Counted from the stretch's first letter, positions 49,902 through 63,700 are shown. The stretch is 64,000 bases of DNA from Bacteroidota bacterium (GCA_026391355.1 JAPLDH010000070.1:27822-91821), one strand, 5' to 3'. Made by a program: numbers and translations. Notes: generated from the letters alone by a model not told the origin.

Positions 49902-52900
49902 ATGGATTTTTTTCAAGGTTTGGCCGGAAAAAGTTTATTATTTTTACACAAAATTCCGAAAAAGATAGACTTGAAAAAAATATTTTACCTTTTTCTTTTA
50001 CTTTTCCTTTCATTTCAGGCATTTTCGCAAATCGACAAAGAATTCTGGTTTGTCGCTCCGGAAGTTTCTGCAAATCATGGCGATTCTCCTGACTCCATGA
50101 GGATTTCCACCATGGCTGATACGGCGCATATCATCCTCCGGATGCCCTCTGATCTTTTCTTCGCCCCGATAACACATACTATTTTCCCCAATTCAACCTA
50201 TTCCATCAACCTTACACCCTGGAAAGACACTATTGAGAATAAGCCTGCAGACCAAGTTCTTAACAAAGGTTTATTACTTACATCCGATAATAACATTACC
50301 GCTTATTATGAAGTGGCCAATGCAAGTAATCCGGGTATCTCGTCCCTGAAGGGAAAGAATGCCCTGGGAACTGAATTTTACATATCGGGTCAGACGGATT
50401 ATGCCAACTACACGAATGACGGCAGCGAGGCATTCGATATTGTAGCAACAGAAGACAATACAACGATCATCATTACCCCGTCGATTGCGATAACAGGTCA
50501 TGCAGCCAATGTTCCTTTCGTGATCCACCTTCAGAAGGGACAAACTTACTCTGCCCGCACCACCATTACAATTGCCGGAGCTTCCCTTGCCGGATCCCAT
50601 GTTGTTTCGGATAAGCCCGTTGCAATAACGATCATGGACGATTCCATCATCACCGGGGGATGGGATGAAATAACCGACCAGACAATACCAACCAATCTGC
50701 TTGGCGTAAATTATATTGTCATCAAAGGATTTGCAGATAATGTTCCACCGAGCAATGATGACGAACGGGTATATATCCTTGCAACCCATAATAACACAGA
50801 CATCTGGTTGAACGGGAATGCCACTCCCATCACCACATTGGCCACAGGACAACAGTATGATTATGCCTTCCCTGCTACGGATAATACCGTGGTTATCAAA
50901 GCCTCAAACCCGGTTTATGTGTATCATTTATCGGGTCAGCCCGGTGAAGCAGGATCCACCATCATACCCCAGGATTCGTGTACCGGTTCCAGACAGATCG
51001 GTTTTACCAGGTCAACCACCAATGCATTTGCCATGCTGATCCTTACCCGGAATGGTAACCAGGACAGTTTTTACCTGAACGGAAACAACGGGATTATCAC
51101 AGCAGCAAATTTCAATGTCGTGCCTGGAACCGGGAATGCATGGGTTTATTACCGTCAGAATAATCTACCGTTAGGGCAAGTTGTTAAAGGTGTAAACCAG
51201 ATATGGAACACAAAAGGAAAGTTTCATTTCGGATTTATGCATATGCTTGGAGGAAGCGCTGAATATGCTTATTTCTCCGACTTCAGCAGTCTGTACCTCG
51301 GGGCAGACAGGTCGTTGTGCCCGGGCGACAGTATCGTTCTCGACGGAGGGGCAGACCGCTCCAGTTACGACTGGAAATGGGACAGTGTAGGCGTTTGGGT
51401 CACCATTGACACCAACCGCTACCTGATCGTAAAAGATTCGGGAAATTATGCCTGTGCGACCAATGGGGATTATTGTGAACTCAGGGATACAATACATATT
51501 GGGTTATATCCTGGTGCGAATGTCAATCTTGGCCCGGATACCATTATCTGCCAGGGGGTCACCCTGATGCTGGATCCGGGATCTTTTGTCAGTTATTTGT
51601 GGCAAAATAGCGGGACCGGGAGATATATGATAGCAGGCACACCCGGAATCTATTGGGTGAGAGTCACGAATAACAATGGTTGCTCTGCCCGTGATACCAT
51701 AATTGTAACGCTTGATTCCATTCCTAAATCACCGGGAATGATCAATGGGCTGACAACGGTTTGCCAGGGGCAAAACGGTGTTACGTATTCAGTTGATCCA
51801 ATTCAGTTTGCCAGCGCCTATACCTGGACAATCCCGGGTGGAACGAGCGGCTCTAGTACTACAAACTCTATCATCCTGAATTTTTCGACGTCTGCGGTTT
51901 CAGATACATTGAGGGTGAAAGGCCATAATTATTGTGGCGATGGGCCGGAGGGTAAATTATTCATCACTGTAAATCCTTTACCCGGGCCGGCAGGAGCTAT
52001 TACCGGACCGGCAACTGTTTGTCAGGGTCAGAACGGGGTTACCTTCTCTGTTGCATCCATCAGTAATGCAACCTCTTATCTCTGGTCGATCCCACCCGGT
52101 TCTACGGTAGTCAGCGGCTCAGGAACGAACACCATAACGGTTAATTTTAATCTTAGTGCATCTCCTGGTAATTTCTCTGTTAACAGTCATAATGATTGCG
52201 GGGATGGTTCTTCTGCAAGCCTTGCCATCAGTGTAAACCTCTTTCCTTTACCTGCCGGGGTGATAACCGGTTCCTCAACGGTTTGTCCGGGACAAACAGG
52301 GGTTATCTATTCTGTTCCAGCTATTACCGGAGCTGATTCCTATTCCTGGAGTGTCCCGTCCGGTGCAACCATAACAAACGGGGCTGGAACAAATACAATC
52401 ACGGTTTCATTCGATCTTTCGGCGGTGAGTGGAAATATTGGGGTTCTTGGGCACAGCAATAACTGCGGCGACGGGATTCCTTCATCTTTCCTTGTTACTT
52501 TACATCCATTTCCCTCATTACCGGGCACGATCATGGGAACCAATCCTGTTTGCCAGGGACAGAACGGAGTCATCTATCATGTGGATCCGGTTACAGATGC
52601 GACCTCTTATATCTGGACCATTCCTCCGGGAACCACAGGTAGTTCTGCAACCGATTCCATTACGCTTAACTTTTTCGTCTCCGCTGTTTCGGATACTCTC
52701 AGGATCAGAGGTCATAATTACTGTGGTGACGGACCCATCACCAAGCTTGCCATTACCGTGAATCCATTGCCGCTTGCAGCAGGGTCGATAACCGGCCCTT
52801 CAACTGTTTGCCAGGGACAAACGGGCGTTGTATTTTCGATTGTCCCGGTATCGTATGCAACTACCTATAATTGGTCGGTTCCTGCCGGTGCAACCATTAT

Positions 52901-54638
52901 AAGCGGGGCAGGGACAAATTCGATTATTGTCAACTTTTCACTCAGTTTTACCCCCGGAACTATTTCGGTTTATGGTCAGAACAGTTGCGGAACAGGAGCA
53001 TCTTCTTCGAAGTCAATAGGTGTTACTCTCTTCCCTCTTCCTGCAGGTACGATCACAGGAACAACACCTGTTTGCCAGGGACAATCCGGGATCACCTATA
53101 CTGTTCCTGTGATCTCAGGGGCTGATTCATATATCTGGACCGTACCCACAGGAGTGACTGTTACCGGTGGAGGCGGGACAAATACCATCACTGTAAAATT
53201 TGATTCGCTGACTGCAGTTTCCGGCAATATTACTGTCAAAGGACACAGTAACAGTTGCGGCGACGGGATTCCATCCGGTTTCCCTGTTATTGTGAACCCT
53301 TTACCTGTGCCGGCCGGGACAATTGCAGGAGGAAACCCGGTTTGCCAGTCACAAACGGGAGTAAATTACTCTGTTCCTTTTATCACTGCAGCAACATCCT
53401 ATACCTGGACCGTACCGTCGGGCGCAACCATCATCAGCGGATCAGGAACCAATTCTATTGTGGTTGATTTTGATAACACTGCCATTTCCGGGAATATCAC
53501 CGTACATGGTCATAATGCACTATGCGGGGATGGGAAAAGCTCAGCACTGTCGGTAACCGTCAACCATCTTCCCCAGACAGCAGGTATAATCAATGGTACC
53601 ACACCTGTTTGCCAGGCACAAAATAATGTATCTTATTCCATTTCTCCCGTTCAATATGCAAGTTCTTATGTCTGGTATTATTCCGGAACAGGAGGAAGCA
53701 TAACAAACAACGGCAACACCATCAAAATTAATTTCTCATCATCTGCTACCTCAGGTGTTTTATCCGTGAAAGGACATAACAATTGCGGAGACGGGCCGCT
53801 TTCACCCGATTATGCAGTCACTGTCAATCCAATTCCTTTGGTAACACTGAACATCTGCAACAATGTTATGACGCATGATGCACAGTCATTCAAATTAAAA
53901 GGCGGGATTCCATTGGGAGGTACCTTTTCGGGAACCGGTGTACTGGGAACGATTTTCAATCCGGCTTCAGTTCCCGGTTTTAAAGATACAGCGCAGATCA
54001 CCTATTCCTATACCAACATGTTTACCTGCACCAGCCGCGCAAAACAAACGTTGAGTTTGCTTGTTGTACAACCCTTTATCTGCGGGAATAACCTGGTTGA
54101 TATAAGGGACAATAAATCCTATGCAACGGTAAAGATCGGAACTCAGTGCTGGATGGCGGTAAATCTTGATTATGGCACTGTAATACCCTCATCTGCGCTA
54201 CCATTTGACAATTGTACAGGGGAAAAATATTGTTTCAACGACAATCCCGTCAATTGTACCTCCCGTGGAGGATTGTACCATTGGGACGAGCTGATGCAAT
54301 ATGAGGAGGGTCCGGGTTTACAGGGGCTATGTCCGTCAGGATGGCATATCCCGACTGAAACTGAATGGACACTTCTTTTCAACCAGTACATCAACAACGG
54401 GTTTGCAGCCAGTCCACTGAAATACACCGGATATTCAGGGTTCAATGCCCTGTTACCCGGTTTACGGCATGAAAATATAACCTGGGATTTCGATGCCTTT
54501 GCCACTATGTTCTGGACGTCCAATATTCATAGTACTACCAAAGCAATGGCACACGGAATGAATACTTATGACCCGAGCGTGTCGTTATATCCATCATTAC
54601 GATCGAATACTTTCTCAGTCAGGTGTTTGAAGGATTAA
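49902..54638 (+). CDS. Giant surface protein: IgGFc-binding-like domain, eight PKD-like repeats, FISUMP domain
   Basis: A 1578-residue exported protein. The ATG at 49902 gives a 43-residue leader with an over-long n-region. A TTG at 49971 (LKKIFYLFLLLFLSFQAFSQ) would give a cleaner signal peptide. Residues about 45-480 look like an IgGFc-binding N-terminal region (FWFVAPEVSANHGDSPDSMRI, GSTIIPQDSC). Ig-like stretches follow (SLYLGADRSLCPGDSIVLDG). Then come eight PKD-like repeats of about 87 residues with the cores TVCQGQ, YxWTVP and GHNxCGDG (about 607-1310). The C-terminal 170 residues form a FISUMP domain (VKIGTQCWMAVNLDYGT, LCPSGWHIPTETEW). No T9SS CTD is visible, so its export and anchoring are unclear. 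Confidence 0.88.
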   Translation: MDFFQGLAGKSLLFLHKIPKKIDLKKIFYLFLLLFLSFQAFSQIDKEFWFVAPEVSANHGDSPDSMRISTMADTAHIILRMPSDLFFAPITHTIFPNSTYSINLTPWKDTIENKPADQVLNKGLLLTSDNNITAYYEVANASNPGISSLKGKNALGTEFYISGQTDYANYTNDGSEAFDIVATEDNTTIIITPSIAITGHAANVPFVIHLQKGQTYSARTTITIAGASLAGSHVVSDKPVAITIMDDSIITGGWDEITDQTIPTNLLGVNYIVIKGFADNVPPSNDDERVYILATHNNTDIWLNGNATPITTLATGQQYDYAFPATDNTVVIKASNPVYVYHLSGQPGEAGSTIIPQDSCTGSRQIGFTRSTTNAFAMLILTRNGNQDSFYLNGNNGIITAANFNVVPGTGNAWVYYRQNNLPLGQVVKGVNQIWNTKGKFHFGFMHMLGGSAEYAYFSDFSSLYLGADRSLCPGDSIVLDGGADRSSYDWKWDSVGVWVTIDTNRYLIVKDSGNYACATNGDYCELRDTIHIGLYPGANVNLGPDTIICQGVTLMLDPGSFVSYLWQNSGTGRYMIAGTPGIYWVRVTNNNGCSARDTIIVTLDSIPKSPGMINGLTTVCQGQNGVTYSVDPIQFASAYTWTIPGGTSGSSTTNSIILNFSTSAVSDTLRVKGHNYCGDGPEGKLFITVNPLPGPAGAITGPATVCQGQNGVTFSVASISNATSYLWSIPPGSTVVSGSGTNTITVNFNLSASPGNFSVNSHNDCGDGSSASLAISVNLFPLPAGVITGSSTVCPGQTGVIYSVPAITGADSYSWSVPSGATITNGAGTNTITVSFDLSAVSGNIGVLGHSNNCGDGIPSSFLVTLHPFPSLPGTIMGTNPVCQGQNGVIYHVDPVTDATSYIWTIPPGTTGSSATDSITLNFFVSAVSDTLRIRGHNYCGDGPITKLAITVNPLPLAAGSITGPSTVCQGQTGVVFSIVPVSYATTYNWSVPAGATIISGAGTNSIIVNFSLSFTPGTISVYGQNSCGTGASSSKSIGVTLFPLPAGTITGTTPVCQGQSGITYTVPVISGADSYIWTVPTGVTVTGGGGTNTITVKFDSLTAVSGNITVKGHSNSCGDGIPSGFPVIVNPLPVPAGTIAGGNPVCQSQTGVNYSVPFITAATSYTWTVPSGATIISGSGTNSIVVDFDNTAISGNITVHGHNALCGDGKSSALSVTVNHLPQTAGIINGTTPVCQAQNNVSYSISPVQYASSYVWYYSGTGGSITNNGNTIKINFSSSATSGVLSVKGHNNCGDGPLSPDYAVTVNPIPLVTLNICNNVMTHDAQSFKLKGGIPLGGTFSGTGVLGTIFNPASVPGFKDTAQITYSYTNMFTCTSRAKQTLSLLVVQPFICGNNLVDIRDNKSYATVKIGTQCWMAVNLDYGTVIPSSALPFDNCTGEKYCFNDNPVNCTSRGGLYHWDELMQYEEGPGLQGLCPSGWHIPTETEWTLLFNQYINNGFAASPLKYTGYSGFNALLPGLRHENITWDFDAFATMFWTSNIHSTTKAMAHGMNTYDPSVSLYPSLRSNTFSVRCLKD
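51720..53830 (+). repeat. PKD-like repeat array with three-unit periodicity
   Basis: Eight units of about 262 bp start near 51730, 51990, 52255, 52520, 52780, 53040, 53310 and 53580. Units 1, 2 and 3 resemble units 4, 5 and 6 respectively more than their neighbours, with a spacing of about 789 bp. Examples are SAVSDTLR in units 1 and 4, LFPLPAG linkers after units 2 and 5, and GHSNxCGDGIPS in units 3 and 6. Confidence 0.8.
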
Positions 54639-54757
54639 CACCCCTCCTGCAATTTTCCCATCCTTTCCGTGAAAAATTTTCTAACCCTTGTTAGGTTAAC
54701 AGAATTTTTCTGTAATTTTATCCGATTTTGACAGTTCCTTTTATATAATTCATATTC

Positions 54758-57700
54758 ATGAAACATATATACGCTCATTTTATCAGCCTGCTTTTCCTGC
54801 TATGCTTTGCAAGTCTCCCTCAGAACTCTTATTCTGAAGGATCAAAGGAAATTTATATCGGTCTTCACAATACATGGCTTTACATGTGTACCAACACTGC
54901 AACGCAGTGTAACAATGGAGGTAACAGGACCCCTTTTGCTGTTTACGGCTGTACAGAAGTGAACCGGCTATACTTTGCAACTGCCTCGAACCATGAAACG
55001 GTATTCATGGGATTCAATGCCGTCCTGGACGGTGGTACAACTACAAATCATGCTGTTTTCCAGATAAGAGATCTATCTGGAACTATTGTTTTCCCTGAAA
55101 TCGCAGTCCCAACGGCAGGCACAGGCTACATTCCAACTATTAATGAAGCAAGGGTTGGACCTAACCAGATCTATGTAACCGGAGGGTATACAGCAATTGA
55201 TTTTCATCCATCTACGCCCGGAGTATTTTATATTGAATTCCAGGCAAAGAATAACAGTACGGGAGCATTATACCCAACAGGTATCAATATGAAACTTATT
55301 GATATCACAATAGAAGATACAGTTGCCTTACAGGTAAAACCAGGGCGTCTCTATGCCAAATCCTGGCAGTATTATGAGAATGGGAATACCAGCAGTGGAA
55401 ATTATTCAGGCACTAGCTATGTTTACTCTATTGACAGTATCGTAACCTCTGCAGCATTTAACGATATGGATGGAGGGATCTGGATCCAGTTCTGCAACCA
55501 GTGGGGCTGTGCCAACACAGCAAATTTTGCACAGGATCGCAAATCCAGGACCACTCAAGCTTTATTACCTGAATATATAGAATTCGTTAATCCACCGGAT
55601 TCACTTCTTTTCCCATCTGCAACCACCCTTGGTCAGATCGTTGCTCCCAACCCATGGGGAGAATCTGACTGCAACACTGGCTACATTACCTTTCACGTTG
55701 CTGTGAACAAAACCGGGAATGTTGAGATCGATCTTTCTTTTCCTATCCCGTATACGACCAGGATACTGACTACAAATGTTGTTTCGGGTGATAACCTGCT
55801 AATATGGGACGGCAAGGATGGATCCGGAACGAATGTTCCGGATAATACGCTCATTACGTTTACGGTTAAATATGTTAACGGATTGACAAACCTTCCATTG
55901 TTTGATGTAGAGGGTAATTCCAACGGGTTTATTATTGGCTTGGTGCGGCCTTCCGGAACGACTCCTCTGGTATACTGGGATGATTCCAATATAACGGGGG
56001 GAACAACCAATTTCGGTGGATGTCTCAGCCCTCCGGGATGCCATGTCTGGAACAGTTCCTGGGGTGACCAGCGGACGATCAATACCTGGTGGTATAATGT
56101 TTCAACCAGCACGGCACCTGCAACAATTGTTGAACACAGGAACCCCCAGGCTCTCACTTTTAATCAATCCTCCCCACAGAACATATGCGCCGGTTCTTCC
56201 GCTGTATATTTTTCAGTAACAACTGATCCAAATGCCATAGAGTACCACTGGAGTTATACCGGAACAGGAGCAACAATTACCCAGACATTACTATCTGATA
56301 ATCACATCACTGTAAATTTCACTATCGGCGCTACTTCAGGAAGCATCCAGGTTTACGGAACCAATACCAGTTGCGTGGGAAATGGTCCCACCTCATCCCT
56401 GGTGGTGAATATTAAACCGCTTCCTACCGCAAATGCTCCTTTTACCAAGTCCATCTGTTCAGGTGCGTCCACTAACTGGACGTTGAGCTCTACCCCGGCT
56501 GGAAGCACATTCAGTTGGACATCTCCACCGCCGACTTGCACGGCCAATATCGCAGCCTGTCCTGCAGGTTTGAATAACCAAACCATTATCAACAACGTTC
56601 TTTCAGTTACCGACCTCAACCCTGGAACAGTGACCTATCACGTAACCCCGACATTAAATTCATGCAATGGTTCTGAGCAGGATTACACGGTAACGGTAAG
56701 CCCATTACCCGATATTATCATGAACTCAACAACTCCATCGATCTGTTCGGGACAAACCACGAATATTACCTTTTCTTCTACCCTTCCGGCAGCCACTTTC
56801 GCCTGGACAGCCTCGGGCTCTTCGGGGAATGTGAGTGGCTTTGCCACTTCAGGTGCCGGGAATATCACAGAAACCATAATAAACACAGGGTATTCCATCG
56901 AAACGGTCTTTTTTACAATAACGGCCACTAATATGGGATGTGTTAATCCGACACCCACTCATTATAACGTTACAGTATTCCCAATCCCCAACATGTTCAT
57001 TGGATCTTCCACGCCTTCGATCTGTTCGGGACAGAACACCAATATCACCCTATCCGGTCTTGTGGCAAATACCACATTTAACTGGACTGCAACCCCAAGT
57101 TCTCCAAATCTTACCGGTTTTGCTTTGAGCGGATCAGGAAACATCATCCAGAATATCACCAATACGGGGTACACCAATGAAACGGTTACCTATACCATTA
57201 CACCGATTGCCAATGGATGCACAGGAACAACGGATTCATATATTGTAACGGTTTACCCGGTCGCAGATCTGAGCAACACTCCGCTGAATCAACAGCAATG
57301 TAACAACACCGCTACAAATATTAACCTGACATCGAATGTTGCAGGCGCACAATTCATCTGGACAGCCACACCGAGTTCAGTAAATGTTTCCGGTTACAGC
57401 AATAACATGACTCCTACTACACTTCTTGATCAACTCCTTGTGAACTCCGGATCTTCCATCGAAACTGTAACCTATACCATTATTCCATATGCAAATGGAT
57501 GCGGGGGGCTTAGTTCCAATTATATCGTAACTGTTTATCCTACACCGGATTTATCAAACCTTCCTCAAAATAAACAGATCTGTAATAACACCTCTACGAA
57601 TCTGACCCTGACTTCCAATGTCAGTGGCACCCTCTTCACCTGGAGCTGCATCCCAAGTTCAGTCAGTGTTGCCGGATACAGTGATAATTCCACACCCACT

Positions 57701-60700
57701 GTTAACCTGAACCAGACCCTTGTAAATTCAGGATTTAACATTGAAACCGTCACCTACCAGTTAACTCCTCATGCAAATGGGTGTGACGGGCCTGTAACAG
57801 ATTATATTGTCACTGTTTACCCGGTACCTGATCTGACCAATGCCCCTCTGACTGAACAGATCTGCACCAATACCCATACGAATATCACACTGACCTCCAA
57901 TGTTGCAAATACCCTTTTCACCTGGACATGTACGCCAAGTTCCGGAAATGTGGGTGGCTATAGCAATAACGTTACACCCACTAACCTCCTTGACCAACTC
58001 CTGGTAAATACAGGGTTTAACATTGAAACGGTCACTTACTACATTACTCCGGGCGCAAACAACTGTGCGGGAATTGTTTATTCTTACACGGTTACCGTTT
58101 ATCCCCGGCCAGATCTGTCCAATAACCCGCTGAACAAGCAGATTTGTAATAATACAGCCACCAATATCCCCCTTACATCCAATATAAGTGGTACGTTGTT
58201 CACCTGGACTTGCACCCCATCCACAATTAATGTTACCGGATTTAGCGATAATGCAATTCCCGGAACATTCCTCAACCAGACCCTCGTAAATTCAGGTTTC
58301 AATATTGAGACTGTAACCTATCATATCCTTCCAAACGCTGATGGATGTGATGGTTTTGTTGCAGATTACATCGTGACTGTCTATCCGACTCCCGACCTGT
58401 CAAATACCCCCCTGAGCATAACCCTTTGTAACAATACTTCCACAAACACAACGCTTACCTCAAACGTGACAGGCACTTTATTCACATGGACATGTACGCC
58501 AAGCTCCGTGAATGTCAGCGGATTCAGCAACAATGCAACCCCTGCGACACTTCTAAACCAAACGCTGGTCAACTCAGGATATATTGATGAAACAGTAACG
58601 TATCATGTTATGCCCCATGCCAATAATTGTGATGGGGTTAATTACGATTTTGTCTTTACGGTTCATCCGCAACCCGATCTTTCAAATTCTCCTCTTTCTA
58701 AACAGATCTGTAACAATACCGGCACAAATATTACCCTTACCTCGAATGTTTCAGGAACCCTGTTTACCTGGAGCGCCGTTCCAAGCTCCGGAAATATTTC
58801 GGGATACAGCAACAGTGTAACCCCATCAACATTGCTTGACCAGACACTCCTTAATATTGGTTTTACCAATGAAACAGTTACCTATTCGATCACTCCACAT
58901 GCAAATGGATGTGATGGCAATGTGTTTATTTATGTGGTGACGGTTTACCCAACACCGGATCTTTCAAATAATCCGCTGAACAAGCAGATCTGCAATAACA
59001 CTGCAACCAATATTCCCCTCAGTTCAAATGTTACAGGAACATTATTCACCTGGACTGCAGTTCCAAGTTCAGTCAATGTTTCCGGTTATAGTGATAACAT
59101 CACACCTACAAACATCCTGAACCAGACATTGATCAATTCAGGAAGCAACGTTGAGACTGTTACCTATAATATTACACCTCATGCCAATGGATGCGACGGA
59201 CCATTATATATTTATACAGTAACCATATATCCAGTCCCTGATCTGACAAATACACCACTCAATAAACAGATATGTACCAATACTTCTACAAATATACCGC
59301 TGACATCGAATGTTACAGGGACCCTCTTCACATGGACTTGTACCCCAAGCTCAGTCAATGTAACCGGGTATAGTGATATTGTCATTCCCACTAATTTGCT
59401 GGACCAAACCCTTGTCAACACTGGTTTTAATATCGAAACGGTCACTTATTATCTCACCCCGATTGCCAATAACTGTTTAGGAATTGTATATAATTACGTT
59501 ATGACGGTTTATCCGCGTCCTGATCTGTCAAATACTCCCTTGAATAAGCAGATCTGCAATAATTCGCCGACAAACATTACCCTGACCTCCAATATTTCCG
59601 GGACTCTTTTTATATGGACTTGCAATCCAAGTTCAGGAAGTATAACAGGATTCAGCGATAATGTTATTCCCACAACCATATTAAATCAAACCCTGACAAA
59701 TACGGGTTTCGACATTGAGACGGTCACGTACCGTATTATACCTCAAGCAAATGGTTGTGACGGGTTTTTGACAAGCTATATTGTCACTGTTTATCCTACT
59801 CCAGATCTGTCGAACACTCCGTTGAATAAGAATATCTGTAATAACACCTCAACCGGGATTGGTCTTACTTCAAATGTTACAGGTACATTGTTTACCTGGA
59901 CATGCACTCCAAGTTCAGGCAATGTTACAGGATATGCCAATAATCTTGTTCCCACGATAACACTCAACCAGACCCTGGTAAATACCGGCTTTAACATTGA
60001 AACGGTTACCTATCAAATCACTCCTCATGCCAATGGGTGTGACGGGATTGTCTATGATTATATTGTGACCGTGTTTCCCCAGCCTGATGTCTCGAATTCG
60101 CCGCTCAGCAAGCAGATATGCAACAATACGAGCACAGATATTACACTCACTTCAAATATAGCAGGAACGACATTCACATGGACATGCACATCAAGTTCCG
60201 GCAACCTTGGAGGATACAGCGATAATTCCATTCCTGTAACCACGATAAATCAGGTATTGACAAATTCGGGATACACCATTGAGACCGCCACCTATCGTAT
60301 CAGGCCATCTGCGAACGGATGCAACGGAAATATCTTCAATTATGTTGTAACGGTTTACCCGACACCTGACTTATCAAACCACCCACCTGATAAAGCGATT
60401 TGCAACAATACATCTACGAACCTTACTTTGACATCAAATGTTACAGGAACACTGTTTACCTGGACATGCACCCCGAGTTCGGCAAATGTGTCAGGTTTCA
60501 GCAATAACGCTACACCTACGGTCACCCTTAATCAAAACCTTGTAAATACAGGTTATCTGATAGAAACTGTGACGTATCATATTTTGCCGAATGCCAATGG
60601 TTGCAATGGGATGGTTACCGACTATATCGTGACCGTTTATCCACAGGCAGATGCCTATTTCCAGCCAAATGGCGTGACTATATGCACCGGTCAGACCATC

Positions 60701-63700
60701 ACAATCAACATCCTGAGCAATGTTGCCGGCGCAACCTTCGCCTACACTGCAACACCCAGTTCAGGAATGGTGTCGGGCTATTCCAACGGAGCAGGAAATA
60801 AGATCATGCAAACGCTATTCTCGACAAGTACCATCGTTGAAAACGTTACCTACCTGGTAACACCGACAGCAAACGGTTGTGTCGGGACCCCTTCAAACGT
60901 TATTGCTACAATCAACCCCGGACCACATGTTACAACAACTCCGCTTTTACAAACCGTGTGTTCTGCAACATTGGTAACCATCAACCTGACATCTGACGTA
61001 ACGGGGACTGCCTTTACATGGACAGCCACCCCTACTTCGGGATTACTGAGCGGATTCGTCGATGGCAGCGGTAACCAGATCAGCCAGACGATCATTAATT
61101 CAGGATATGAGATAGATTCCGTTATCTATGCCATCACTCCAAGTGCCAATGGCTGCACGGGAGGTGCAGTGAACTATGTGGTTCGCGTGAACCCGGTACC
61201 TGATCTGTCAAACACCCCGCCGTCGGAGCAGATATGCAACAACCAGCAAACCAACCTCACACTGACATCGGATGTGGCCGGAACCCTTTTTACCTGGACT
61301 TGTACTCCAAGTTCAGGGAATGTTTCAGGATACAGCAATAATGCAACTCCAACCACGATCCTTAACCAAACCCTGGTCAATTCAGGATTTGCAATAGAGT
61401 CGGTCACCTACCATATAACACCCCATGCGAATGGCTGCGATGGATTGGTTACTGATTATCTGGTTACAGTGTATCCACAACCCGACCTGTCGAATTCTCC
61501 CCCGAACAAACAAATCTGCAATAACACACTAACCAATGTTGGTCTGACTTCCAATATTGCAGGAACGACTTTTACATGGACATGCATCCCGAGTTCCGCT
61601 AACCTTAGCGGATTCAGCGATAATGCGGTTCCTACAACCGTTTTAAATCAAACCTTGGTAAATTCAGGATATACCATAGAGACAGTAACTTACCATATCA
61701 GGCCTTCTGCGAACGGTTGCAACGGAAACATTTTCGATTATGTGGTGACGGTTTATCCGACACCCGACCTGTCAAACCACCCGCTTTATAAAAACATTTG
61801 TAACAACATGGCAACCGGTTTGACGTTAACATCGAATGTATCCGGAACATTATTTACCTGGACATGTACTCCGAGTTCCGGTAATGTGTCGGGATACAGC
61901 AACAATCCGACGCCCACTGTCACCCTGAATCAGACGCTTGTTAATTCAGGTTATACTGTTGAAAATGTTATTTATCATATCACTCCACGGGCCAATGGAT
62001 GCGATGGGCCTGTAACAGATTATACCGTAACAGTTTACCCCCAGCCCGACCTGACCAACACTCCGTTAAGCAAGCAAATCTGTAATAATACCTCCACAAA
62101 TATCCCGCTTACATCCAATGTAACCGGAACCTTATTCACGTGGACATGTACTCCAAGTTCCGGGAATGTGTCAGGTTTTAGCAATAATGCTGTTCCTACT
62201 GCGCTTTTAAACCAGAACCTGGCGAATTCAGGCTTTGCGATCGAAACTGTTACCTATCACCTGACCCCGGAAGCCAATGGATGCAGTGGAAACCTATATG
62301 ATTACGTCGTAACTGTATATCCAACTCCCGATCTTTCAACATTCCCGCTGGCAAAGTCCATTTGCAACAATCTTGCAACAGGCATTACCCTTACCTCAAA
62401 TGTCAACGGCGCCCTGTTTACCTGGACGTGTACTCCCAGTTCCGGTAATGTTTCCGGTTTCAGCAACAGTGTTGCCCCGGGAACTTTAATTAATCAAACC
62501 CTGGTAAACTCTGGATTTAACATCGAAACCGTTACTTATCACATCACTCCACGTGCCAATGGTTGTGATGGTGATGTCACCGACTTTGTCGTGACTGTTT
62601 TCCCAACTCCTGATCTTTCAAATAACCCGCCTTCCGAGCAGATCTGCAACAACCAGCAGACCAATATCACCCTGACTTCGGACGTATCCGGGACGCTCTT
62701 CACCTGGACGTGCACGCCAAGTTCAGGCAATGTGACCGGGTATAGCGACAACGCCATTCCTACGACAATCCTCAATCAAACGCTGGTCAACAGTGGTGTA
62801 GCGATAGAGACCGTAACCTATCACATTACCCCGCATGCCAACGGATGTGACGGCCCCGTATCCGATTATGTTGTAACACTGGTATCAAAGGCTGACCTTT
62901 CAAACAGCCCTCCTTCAAAACAGATCTGTAACAACACCCCGACGAACGTGACGCTGACTTCTCATGTTCCCGGAACACTGTTCACCTGGACTACTACCGG
63001 GAGTTCACCTAATGTGTCAGGGTACAGCGATAATGCCGTTCCGACCGTCACCCTGAACCAGACCCTTGTAAACTCAGGATACAACATTGAAACAGTGATC
63101 TATCATGTTACTCCTCATTTCACTGGCTGTGACGGAGATGTGACCGACTACACCGTAACCGTTTATCCGACACCTGATCTTTCCAATACACTGCTCAGCA
63201 AGCAGATCTGCAACAACACTTCTCCCAATATCACACTTACCTCGAACGTAGCAGGAACCTTATTTACCTGGACATGTACCCCAAGCTCTGCAAGTGTCAC
63301 CGGTTATTCCAATAATGTTACCCCTACTACTATTCTGAACCAGACACTTACGAACACAGGGTACAACATCGAAACCGTTACCTATCACCTCACACCCCAT
63401 GCAAATGGTTGTGCCGGAGCGGTCACTGATTATGTCGTCACGGTTTATCCCCAGCCCGACATGACCAACACTCCAATAAGCAAGCAAATCTGCAATAATA
63501 ATGCGACCAATGTCACGCTTACATCCAATGTAACAGGAACCCTTTTCACCTGGACATGTACACCCAGTTCCGTAAATGTTTCAGGTTTTAGCAATAACGC
63601 AGTTCCAACTACGCTTTTAAATCAAACCCTGCTTAATTCAGGCTTTTTGATTGAGACAGTCACCTATCACATCACATCACATGCCAATGGTTGTACCGGA

